Positions 1 through 5,528 of a stretch of DNA of 6,158 nucleotides are shown in pieces. The position numbers and the translations under genes are program-made. The notes beneath the pieces were generated by a model that was not told the origin of the DNA, made no database searches, and was given only the letters and a program-made list of their open reading frames with translations. Source of the stretch: Deltaproteobacteria bacterium (GTDB taxonomy: Bacteria; Desulfobacterota; DSM-4660; Desulfatiglandales; B25-G16); NCBI GenBank assembly GCA_019308645.1, contig JAFDHR010000247.1, positions 1 to 6,158 on the forward strand, written 5' to 3'. Every line of letters starts with the position of its first letter. Within the stretch, counting starts at the first letter, position 1.

Positions 1-416
1 CCAAGAGTTGCAGCGTTTGACATAATAATGGAATTTCCTAAAGTGCAGTCATGGGCTATGTGGGCATAGGCCATCAGGTAATTCTTGTTACCAACTTTTG
101 TAACTTTATCCTGTTTAGCTGTAGCCCGATTAATGGTTACAAACTCCCTTATAATATTTTCATCCCCAATAATGACCCTGGTATCCTCACCCTGATACCC
201 GATATCTTGAGGGGGCAAACCAAGGGAGACAAAGGGGTAAATTCTATTTTTTTCACCTATTATTGTATTTCCATCTATAACTACATGGGAACCGATAACA
301 GTATCCCTGCCTATTGTTACCTTTTCTCCTATGATCGAAAATGGCCCGATTGTAACCCCATCATCTATTTTTGCCTTTGGGGATACTACTGCAGATGGAT
401 GAATATCTATTCCCAT
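1..416 (-). CDS. lpxA: UDP-N-acetylglucosamine O-acyltransferase LpxA, 3' end cut off by the window
   Basis: LpxA transfers a 3-hydroxyacyl chain from acyl carrier protein to the 3-position of UDP-GlcNAc, the first step of lipid A synthesis in the cytoplasm. The visible 138 residues begin [20 protein letters not shown] and show the left-handed beta-helix hexapeptide pattern (VTIGPF, KVTIGR, TVIGSH, TIIGEK). The motif AYAHIAHDC at residues 116-124 contains the catalytic histidine, H122, equivalent to E. coli H125, and H119 matches E. coli H122. The segment [17 protein letters not shown] (69-85) corresponds to the E. coli substrate-loop region. The ATG at 416-414 is supported by an AAAGGT ribosome binding site about 5 nt upstream. 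The rest of the helix, including the acyl-length ruler residue and the C-terminal ACP-binding helices, lies beyond the window, so chain length cannot be predicted. Identification is firm; the distinction between UDP-GlcNAc and the diamino sugar as acceptor cannot be made here. Confidence 0.96.
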   Translation of the reverse strand, partial: MGIDIHPSAVVSPKAKIDDGVTIGPFSIIGEKVTIGRDTVIGSHVVIDGNTIIGEKNRIYPFVSLGLPPQDIGYQGEDTRVIIGDENIIREFVTINRATAKQDKVTKVGNKNYLMAYAHIAHDCTLGNSIIMSNAATL

Positions 417-427
417 TATATACCTTT

Positions 428-453
428 GTCATTTGTCATTAGTCATTAGTCAA
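428..453. repeat. Heptameric tandem repeat GTCATTA, about 3.5 copies
   Basis: On the plus strand the units are GTCATTT, GTCATTA, GTCATTA, then a partial GTCAA, with strict 7-bp periodicity. A further isolated GTCAT occurs at 463-467. The array lies in the spacer between fabZ and lpxA and ends just upstream of the lpxA ribosome binding site. It resembles the short tandem heptamers (STRR-type) known from cyanobacteria and seen in intergenic DNA of many environmental genomes; its function is unknown. Confidence 0.85.
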
Positions 454-482
454 TCTTTATTTGTCATCGGTAACCAGCTTCA

Positions 483-503
483 AGTTTCCAGTTTCCAGTT
501 TCA
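483..503. repeat. Heptameric tandem repeat AGTTTCC, 3 copies
   Basis: The units AGTTTCC, AGTTTCC and AGTTTCA run back to back on the plus strand. This is a second, unrelated heptamer family in the same 99-bp spacer, starting about 13 bp past the fabZ stop codon in the direction of transcription. Both families together fill most of the spacer, and no hairpin followed by a T-run is seen, so the spacer does not look like a terminator. Confidence 0.85.
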
Positions 504-515
504 GGCAATCTATAG

Positions 516-962
516 TTACCTTAATGCAGCCAATAACTCAGCCTCTGCCGCTATTTCCTTGTTTACCATTGCCTTGCCTTTCATTTTCCATATTCTGCTT
601 CCTTTTCTTATAGCAGTCAGTTCAAAAATGATCTGATCGCCTGGGAAAATCGGTTTTCGAAATCTTACCTTGTCTATAGCCGCAAAGTATATGGCATTGT
701 CCCCCTTGTTTGTCATGCTTTCTGGTTGCGATAATCTGGCAAGAATTCCGCCTACTTGAGCCATGGCCTCTATCACCAAAACGCCAGGCATAATGGGTTT
801 TCCTGGAAAATGACCCGTGAAGAAATACTCATTAATAGTTACATTCTTGATCCCAACTACTCTCTCACCCACCTCGAGTTCTGTAATCATATCCACAAAT
901 AGAAATGGATAACGGTGTGGGAGTATCTTTATGATGTCCTTGTAAGTGAGTGGCAAATCCAT
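516..962 (-). CDS. fabZ: 3-hydroxyacyl-[acyl-carrier-protein] dehydratase FabZ
   Basis: FabZ removes water from 3-hydroxyacyl-ACP to give trans-2-enoyl-ACP in the elongation cycle of type II fatty-acid synthesis in the cytoplasm. The 148-residue length is normal for this hotdog-fold family. The opening block ILPHRYPFLFVD (13-24) is typical. The active-site stretch GHFPGKPIMPGVLVIEAMAQ (50-69) supplies the catalytic H51 and E65. FPGDQIIFE (111-119) is the usual later strand. The ATG at 962-960 follows the lpxD stop codon by 7 bp, and an AGAGGA ribosome binding site lies inside the last lpxD codons, so translation is probably coupled to lpxD. The neighbourhood makes metabolic sense: FabZ uses the same 3-hydroxyacyl-ACP that LpxA and LpxD take for lipid A, so co-transcription can balance phospholipid and LPS synthesis. 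FabZ is preferred over FabA because of length, motif and context. Confidence 0.97.
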   Translation of the reverse strand: MDLPLTYKDIIKILPHRYPFLFVDMITELEVGERVVGIKNVTINEYFFTGHFPGKPIMPGVLVIEAMAQVGGILARLSQPESMTNKGDNAIYFAAIDKVRFRKPIFPGDQIIFELTAIRKGSRIWKMKGKAMVNKEIAAEAELLAALR

Positions 963-969
963 TTTATGT

Positions 970-1911
970 TTATCCTCTTTTTAATTGTTCTTCCAATTCC
1001 TTAACCCTGTCTTCTAACTCTTTCAATCTTTCAGAATACTCGGGGAGTCTCCTGATATGGCTTCTTGTTTTCAGCCAAAGGCGATGAGGCATCGTTGGGA
1101 TACCAGAAACCACTTGACCTGCCGGAATAGATTTGATCACACCAGATTTTGAACCAATCATTACTCGATCACCAATCTCAATATGATCAACAAACCCAAC
1201 CTGTCCACCGATAATGACATTTTTCCCTATTTTAGTGCTTCCTGCAATGCCCACCTGAGCAACAATAACGGTATTTTCATCGATAACTACATTATGCCCA
1301 ATCTGAACAAGGTTATCGGTCTTTACTCCTCGCTTTATTACTGTCTTTCCAAGGGCAGCCCTATCAATGGCATTTTGTGCACCAATTTCAACCTCATCTT
1401 CTATTTGAACAATACCTGTTTGGGGAATCTTTACACTTATATCACCATCTCTCGCAAAACCGAAGCCATCACTTCCTATAACAGTGCCTCCGTGAACTAT
1501 TACTTCCTTTCCTATTACACAGTCAGACATTATTGTTACATTCGGATAGATAACACTTCCCTTTCCCACTGTGACCCTGTCACCAATATAAACACCTGGA
1601 AAAAGAGTGACTTGATTAGCTATTATAGACTCCCGGCCAACATAAACAAAGGGATAGATAGATACATCTTTTCCTATGCGGGCTCCTTCTCTAATTATGG
1701 ATTTTTCACTTATACCCGGAAAACGAGGAATTGGAGGGGCAAATATGGTCGCAACCTTGGCGTAGGCAAGAGAGGGATCAGCAACTATCAACTGTGGCCC
1801 TTGATAGAGACTGATGACTTTTTTAACAATAATAGAAGATGCCTTTGTTATCCTGACCTGATCCTTTAATCGTGGATCTGAAAAAAAGGATATCTCTCCT
1901 TTCTCGGCCAA
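970..1911 (-). CDS. lpxD: UDP-3-O-(3-hydroxyacyl)glucosamine N-acyltransferase LpxD, start uncertain
   Basis: LpxD adds the second (amide-linked) 3-hydroxyacyl chain in lipid A synthesis, taking it from ACP. Counted from the TTG at 1911-1909 there are 313 residues. Residues 1-60 belong to the N-terminal nucleotide-binding domain ([10 protein letters not shown] matches the ITFMVNPKY region of E. coli, with D in place of the uracil-contacting N). About 67-270 form a hexapeptide-repeat beta-helix with the family motif IGSDGFGFA (145-153) and the catalytic histidine H206 in QIGHNVV. About 288-311 form a charged coiled-coil-like tail. The TTG is the only conventional start in the open frame, but it is poor: the AAAGGGGA upstream (1933-1926) is 14 nt away, and clear LpxD homology continues 23 codons upstream to an in-frame TAG. 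A complete family member would be near 340 residues. The gene sits 7 bp ahead of fabZ. The family call is firm; the 5' end is not. Confidence 0.9.
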   Translation of the reverse strand: MAEKGEISFFSDPRLKDQVRITKASSIIVKKVISLYQGPQLIVADPSLAYAKVATIFAPPIPRFPGISEKSIIREGARIGKDVSIYPFVYVGRESIIANQVTLFPGVYIGDRVTVGKGSVIYPNVTIMSDCVIGKEVIVHGGTVIGSDGFGFARDGDISVKIPQTGIVQIEDEVEIGAQNAIDRAALGKTVIKRGVKTDNLVQIGHNVVIDENTVIVAQVGIAGSTKIGKNVIIGGQVGFVDHIEIGDRVMIGSKSGVIKSIPAGQVVSGIPTMPHRLWLKTRSHIRRLPEYSERLKELEDRVKELEEQLKRG

Positions 1912-1980
1912 AACAAGGGAATTGATCCCCTTTATTAAAACCTGATCATCACCTTCTACAGTGCCACATATTAACAGTGC
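1912..1980 (-). other. Upstream in-frame LpxD homology without a usual start codon
   Basis: The 23 codons before the TTG read [20 protein letters not shown] then SLV. They match the LpxD N-terminal domain pattern (E. coli [20 protein letters not shown]), so they are, or recently were, coding. They contain no ATG, GTG or TTG; only CTG (1977-1975) and ATA (1971-1969, 1935-1933) could serve as rare starts. The codon directly upstream, at 1983-1981, is TAG. The true protein may begin at a rare codon here, or the gene may have lost its original start through mutation, insertion or assembly error. Confidence 0.7.
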
Positions 1981-1981
1981 C

Positions 1982-2040
1982 TAAACTGAGCTAAAATTAT
2001 AAGTTAAAAGGTATAAGCCTGTATTTAGCAACTCAGTCTA
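1982..2040. repeat. Imperfect inverted repeat just upstream of lpxD
   Basis: ACTGAGCTAAA (1985-1995) is matched in inverse orientation by TTTAGCAACTCAGT (2024-2037): eleven pairs with a 3-nt bulge, extending outward with two further matches and one mismatch. The loop is about 28 bp and AT-rich. The right end of the lpxD open frame and the in-frame TAG fall within the inner arm. It could be a protein-binding site, an mRNA hairpin or a small element end; nothing in the sequence decides between these. Confidence 0.5.
1996..2001 (-). promoter_or_regulatory. Candidate -10 box (TATAAT) for lpxD-fabZ-lpxA
   Basis: A perfect TATAAT occurs on the minus strand in the loop of the inverted repeat, placing a start of transcription near 1989, a few bases before the lpxD open frame. 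The matching -35 position (ATACAG, 17-nt spacing) is weak and there is no TG extension. If used, the transcript would have a very short leader ahead of a rare start codon in the upstream lpxD segment. In AT-rich DNA chance matches are common, hence the low confidence. Confidence 0.25.
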
Positions 2041-2055
2041 TTATTATTGAAAAGT

Positions 2056-2174
2056 TCGTAAAAAGTCGTCACTCCGGTGAAAACCGGAGTCCAGATGGTC
2101 TGTAACTGCCTGAAAAGACTGGATTCCGGCTTTCGCCGGAATGACGGAAAATGGTATTTTTGGACTTTTTACGA
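2056..2174. repeat. Paired-hairpin (REP/BIME-like) inverted-repeat element
   Basis: The outer ends TCGTAAAAAGTC (2056-2067) and GACTTTTTACGA (2163-2174) are a perfect 12-bp inverted repeat. Inside are two 27-bp cores in opposite orientation, 2068-2094 and 2119-2145, agreeing at 23 of 27 positions when one is reversed. Each core folds on itself: ACTCCGGT-GAAA-ACCGGAGT (2071-2090) and ATTCCGGC-TTTC-GCCGGAAT (2123-2142), 8-bp stems with 4-nt loops. The four differences form two compensatory base-pair changes (C-G to T-A, T-A to C-G). The right arm has an extra 17-bp spacer (2146-2162). Cores of this type (ATTCCGGCGAAAGCCGGAAT) are familiar dispersed repeats in environmental bacterial genomes. 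The element begins 8 bp past the ompH stop codon. No transposase is encoded, so any mobility would need an enzyme elsewhere. Confidence 0.85.
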
Positions 2175-2182
2175 GTCCATCC

Positions 2183-2719
2183 TTATTTATTCGCTTCATT
2201 CATCTGGTCGTCGTAGGCCTTGATAACCTGGTCAGTAATATCAATCGACTTAGAAAAATACAACACACCCCCTGCCCGTTTTTCCATTATCAAGGTGTAG
2301 TTTTCCTCAGAGCCTATTTTTTCAATGATCTTTTCTAACTCTTTGAAGATTCTCTGTCTTTCTTTTCCCTGTGCCCTTGCCATCTCTTCGTTTAAATCCT
2401 TATAAAGATATTCTAATTCTCTGGTCTTCCTTTCAATAGTCTTCTTTTTATTTTCCTGGGCATCCAAACTCAACATCATAGCCTGTTTATCCAATTCCTT
2501 CCTTAATTCCAAAAGTCCTCTCTGTCTTGTATTAAGCCTCCTCTGGAGATCATCTTTCTTCTTTTTGAGAATCTGAAAGACCTTTTGTCCTTCCTTGGAT
2601 TCCTTAAGACATCTCTGAAGATCAATTAAACCAACTCTGGCAAAATCCTCCGCCAAAACTACATTGTAAGCTAATAGTATTACAATAATAATAGCAGAAA
2701 ATAAGAAACTCTTTTTCAT
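2183..2719 (-). CDS. ompH: Periplasmic chaperone OmpH/Skp
   Basis: Skp-family chaperones are periplasmic trimers that hold unfolded outer-membrane proteins in a coiled-coil cage on their way to BamA. The 178-residue product starts with a Sec signal peptide (MKKSFLFSAIIIVILLAYNV, likely cleaved after A23 in VVLA-EDF). The core signature VGLIDLQRCLKESKEGQK (29-46) follows, then a long, highly charged, heptad-rich helical section (about 47-135) forming the tentacles, and a closing strand-and-helix segment YTLIMEKRAGGVLYFSKSID plus ITDQVIKAY (141-169) that packs into the trimer body. I chose the ATG at 2719 because GGAG lies 6 nt upstream and the signal peptide begins correctly with MKK. The in-frame ATG at 2731 would add only MELG, and its own codons overlap that binding site. 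The position directly after bamA supports the role. The strength of the chaperone assignment rests on family and context, since Skp proteins diverge strongly in sequence. Confidence 0.93.
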   Translation of the reverse strand: MKKSFLFSAIIIVILLAYNVVLAEDFARVGLIDLQRCLKESKEGQKVFQILKKKKDDLQRRLNTRQRGLLELRKELDKQAMMLSLDAQENKKKTIERKTRELEYLYKDLNEEMARAQGKERQRIFKELEKIIEKIGSEENYTLIMEKRAGGVLYFSKSIDITDQVIKAYDDQMNEANK

Positions 2720-2784
2720 GCCTAACTCCATTCTTGATGTAATTGCTGTTATATGGAAATATGTTAGCGAAAAACTCAGTTTGA

Positions 2785-2814
2785 ATACTACATTATTCCT
2801 CTTCTATTAGTCAA
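2785..2814 (-). promoter_or_regulatory. Candidate sigma70-type promoter for ompH
   Basis: In the 127-bp bamA-ompH gap the minus strand carries TTGACT (2814-2809) and TAGTAT (2790-2785) separated by 18 bp. The -35 box matches the consensus at five of six positions and the -10 at four of six. Transcription would start near 2778, giving a leader of about 60 nt before the ompH ATG. This would allow chaperone and lipid A genes to be expressed independently of lolD-bamA. It is a pattern match only. I see no convincing terminator between the bamA stop and this site. Confidence 0.4.
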
Positions 2815-2846
2815 CCACGTTGGGATCATGCTACACACAACAAACA

Positions 2847-5528
2847 CTAAAATGGTGTTCCTATGGTAAATTCCCATTCGGTTTTTGCCTCTCCAGGCTT
2901 GGGATCAAGATTTTTTCCCCATTCCAACCTTAGAGGCCCTACTGGCGAATACCATCTTATACCTACACCGGCGCCCCTCCTAATTCCACTAAAGGTATAT
3001 TCCTCATCCTTAGTAAAGACATTTCCAGCATCAAAAAATAAAACTCCCATTACGCCTTGTTCCTTCTGGAGAGGGAAACGGAACTCAACATTATAGACCA
3101 TCATTTTTTCTCCGCCTATCCGATCACCAGTAGCCGGATCAATAGGGGAAATAGTTCCATACCGAAACCCCCTTACCGTATTCATTCCTCCTAATGTAAA
3201 CTTTTCGTAAACTGGCAATTCGCCTCCTGGTCTCTGGTCAATGTAGCCCCATTTTCCCTGAATAGAAAATGCCGTATCCCAGAAAAAAGGGAAAAACCAT
3301 GCTGATCTGGCCCTGTATTTGGTAAAATAGTTATCTCCTCCCAGGAAACCTCCTGCATATTCCCCTGTAAAGGAGTTAACAGAACCCTGTCTTGCATTAA
3401 AGCGTCTATCTCTGCTATCCCTGGAAATTCCAAGGGTCAGACTACTGGTAACATTTCTTCCAATCATATCCTTTATTGTCTGAGAGGCTGTTTCTAATAC
3501 ATCAAGGATCTCAGCATCATCATATGTATAGATAACTGAGCCCCTGGTGAAATCAAGCCCTAAGGGAAAACCAAGCTTCAATTTACCACCAATGCTGTCT
3601 TTGGTATATTCGTCATATTCATATTCCCAGTTATAAAGATCAATACCTGCTGATAACGGCTTATCAAAAAGCCATGGTTCAGTAAAACTTAAGGTATACC
3701 TAGTAGCCTTGTTGCTCAGGGAGGCCTTAGCTGATAGCGATTGCCCCCGGCCAAATAGATTATTTTGTGATATTTGAAGTGTCCCTATAGTACGTTCGAC
3801 TGAACTATATCCAATACCAAAGGAAAGCATACCGGTTGGTCTCTCCTTGACATGTATATCAAGAATCATCTCTTCATCACTGTTTCCTTTTTTTGTATTA
3901 ACCTCCACCTCCTCAAAAAACCCGAGGCGATAAAGATTCTGAGTGCTTCTCTTTAACTTGTTCCCGCTAAAATACCCACCTTCAATAACTTTTAATTCCC
4001 GCCGAATAACCTTATCCCTGGTTCTGTCATTTCCAGTTACTGTAATCCTTTTAAACCTAACCTTTTTCCCCTTAAAAATTTTATATGTAATATCAACCTT
4101 ATGTTCTTGATCATCTTCTTTGATGTCAGGAGAAACATCAACAAAGGCATAGCCTTCGTCAGAATAAATCTCACTTAAAGACAATGCATCAGACCTGATA
4201 ACTTCTCTATTATACACGTTCTCTTTTGTTATTTTAAGCGCTTGATAAAGTTCGTGCATATCTTTGATAAGATCTCCCTCAAGCATCACCTTACCAATAG
4301 CATATTGAGGGCCTTCATTAATGGTAATAGTGATGATAAGCCCCTCATCTTTTTTGTAAAAAATATCTGGCTCACCCACTCTTGCCTTTATATAGCCATT
4401 GTTCTGGTAAAATGATTTTATCTTGAATACATCACCTTCTAACTTTTTTTTATCCAGGTTACCGGATTCAGTTAAAAAGGAAAAAAAACCTTTCTCATTT
4501 GTCTCCATAAGGTCTTTTAGATCATCATCATCAAATGCAACATTCCCCTCAAAACTGATTTCCCTTATATAGACTTTATCTCTCTCATTAATTTTATAAA
4601 TGAGTGCCACTTCATTATTGGGAAGATCCTCAAGGCTTTCTTTTATCTCAACATGATAATATCCTTTTTGATGGTAATGATCTTTTAACCTCTCTATACT
4701 ATCTTTGATGGATTTCCTGTTAATAATAGAGTATTTTTTAATACCTAAAACATCTACTAAATCCTTTTGATCAATTTTTTTTGTCCCCAATAATGTAATC
4801 TTTCCGATTGATGGTTTTTCGCTCACCTTGAAGGCGACTGATTTGCCTCCAGGGACGTCCTCAGTGTCTATCTGGACATCCTCGAAAAAACCCATCTGAT
4901 ATATGGACCTAAGATCTTTATTAAGGGTGTCTTGGTCATATTTTTCCCCTTTCTGACTCTCGATGACTGCAAGGATGGCATCCGTTTCTATCCTCTTGTT
5001 TCCCTTAACAGAGACTGAATCTATCTGGATAACACCTTTCATTTGGTTTGTTGCTGTTACTGCGACCCTCTCCATTGCCTGATCTAATTTATCTATTCTG
5101 TCCCCTACAACAAAAATAGAGAAAGGCCTCTTTCCAGATGATATGGGAATGATTGTAAGGTCGAGGCTGATCTTCTTCCCGATCTGGGTGAGACTCCCCT
5201 TTATTACCCAATCGATCCCTTTCTCTTTTCCCATCCTTCTGGCAAAGTCTAAATCCGATACTTTTATTCGAGATAGTTTACCCTTATTGATAATCGCGGG
5301 ATCGATAAGGTCAAATCCTTCCTTTGCCAATCGTGTAGTGAGCAGCTCTTGGAGACCTAAAACAAGATGATCCATAGGCTTCAACATATAAATCTTAAAA
5401 GGAAGAACTGCTATCTTCTCTGGTGACAGTGCCATCACAGCGGGAGGTATTAAAAAAAGGAGGAAGAGTAACACAACAGAAAAAGGCCGTAATATATAGC
5501 TAAAATACGAAAATGTCTTTTGAATCAT
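2847..5528 (-). CDS. bamA: Outer-membrane protein assembly factor BamA with an extra N-terminal TolB-like domain
   Basis: BamA is the outer-membrane Omp85 protein that folds and inserts beta-barrel proteins. The 893-residue product (numbered from the ATG at 5528) starts with a hydrophobic signal peptide (about 1-33, cleavage near AVMA-LSP). Residues about 38-160 form an extra alpha/beta domain (KIAVLPF, LLTTRLAKEGFDLI, GIDWVIKGSLTQIGKKISLD) resembling the TolB N-terminal/COG5616 fold. Five POTRA domains follow at about 166-238, 240-318, 319-407, 408-488 and 489-564, several with the G-N/G-T turn and LGFFEEV/MGFFEDV ends. The remainder is the 16-strand barrel, with the loop-6 motif GGMNTVRGF (780-788) and a C-terminal phenylalanine (WEFTIGTPF), the usual barrel signal. 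It is about 80 residues longer than E. coli BamA because of the extra domain. Its ATG overlaps the lolD stop codon as TGATG, so translation is probably coupled; a TTG one codon earlier is less well placed relative to the AGG upstream. Confidence 0.96.
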   Translation of the reverse strand: MIQKTFSYFSYILRPFSVVLLFLLFLIPPAVMALSPEKIAVLPFKIYMLKPMDHLVLGLQELLTTRLAKEGFDLIDPAIINKGKLSRIKVSDLDFARRMGKEKGIDWVIKGSLTQIGKKISLDLTIIPISSGKRPFSIFVVGDRIDKLDQAMERVAVTATNQMKGVIQIDSVSVKGNKRIETDAILAVIESQKGEKYDQDTLNKDLRSIYQMGFFEDVQIDTEDVPGGKSVAFKVSEKPSIGKITLLGTKKIDQKDLVDVLGIKKYSIINRKSIKDSIERLKDHYHQKGYYHVEIKESLEDLPNNEVALIYKINERDKVYIREISFEGNVAFDDDDLKDLMETNEKGFFSFLTESGNLDKKKLEGDVFKIKSFYQNNGYIKARVGEPDIFYKKDEGLIITITINEGPQYAIGKVMLEGDLIKDMHELYQALKITKENVYNREVIRSDALSLSEIYSDEGYAFVDVSPDIKEDDQEHKVDITYKIFKGKKVRFKRITVTGNDRTRDKVIRRELKVIEGGYFSGNKLKRSTQNLYRLGFFEEVEVNTKKGNSDEEMILDIHVKERPTGMLSFGIGYSSVERTIGTLQISQNNLFGRGQSLSAKASLSNKATRYTLSFTEPWLFDKPLSAGIDLYNWEYEYDEYTKDSIGGKLKLGFPLGLDFTRGSVIYTYDDAEILDVLETASQTIKDMIGRNVTSSLTLGISRDSRDRRFNARQGSVNSFTGEYAGGFLGGDNYFTKYRARSAWFFPFFWDTAFSIQGKWGYIDQRPGGELPVYEKFTLGGMNTVRGFRYGTISPIDPATGDRIGGEKMMVYNVEFRFPLQKEQGVMGVLFFDAGNVFTKDEEYTFSGIRRGAGVGIRWYSPVGPLRLEWGKNLDPKPGEAKTEWEFTIGTPF

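Noticed and set aside
51..449. Plus-strand open frame of 132 codons
   Set aside because: It lies opposite lpxA, whose minus-strand product is clearly recognisable; its translation is low-complexity with no family resemblance.
428..503. CRISPR-like array
   Set aside because: The units are 7 bp and contiguous, without unique spacers, and no cas gene is present.
433..636. Plus-strand open frame of 67 codons
   Set aside because: It runs through the heptamer repeats and the antisense of fabZ; no ribosome binding site or homology is apparent.
1183..1869. Plus-strand open frame of 228 codons
   Set aside because: It is the antisense of lpxD; its length comes from the repetitive hexapeptide codons, and the product (many N, Y, S) resembles no protein family.
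1943..1969. ATG at 1969 as the lpxD start
   Set aside because: It is in a different frame from lpxD and reaches a TGA after six codons, so it would need a frameshift for which I see no slippery site.
1981..1983. Pyrrolysine or other recoding of the TAG before lpxD
   Set aside because: There is no start codon upstream in the same frame and nothing in the window suggests amber recoding; bamA itself terminates at TAG.
2060..2095. Hairpin at 2071-2090 as a rho-independent terminator after ompH
   Set aside because: On the minus strand the T-run (TTTTT) begins six bases after the stem rather than directly at its base, and the hairpin is better explained as one half of the paired repeat. Weak termination cannot be excluded.
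2161..2179. TGGACT/AGTCCA stem as a terminator
   Set aside because: Only 6 bp with no T-run on either strand immediately after; it is also part of the element's terminal repeat.
2141..2338. Plus-strand open frame of 65 codons
   Set aside because: It starts inside the hairpin element and continues antisense to ompH; nothing recognisable.
2863..3096. Plus-strand open frames antisense to bamA (also 5143-5370)
   Set aside because: Both are shadows of conserved BamA coding sequence in the opposite direction.
3191..3433. Minus-strand open frame of 80 codons inside bamA
   Set aside because: It is an alternative frame of the well-supported BamA barrel; no independent support.
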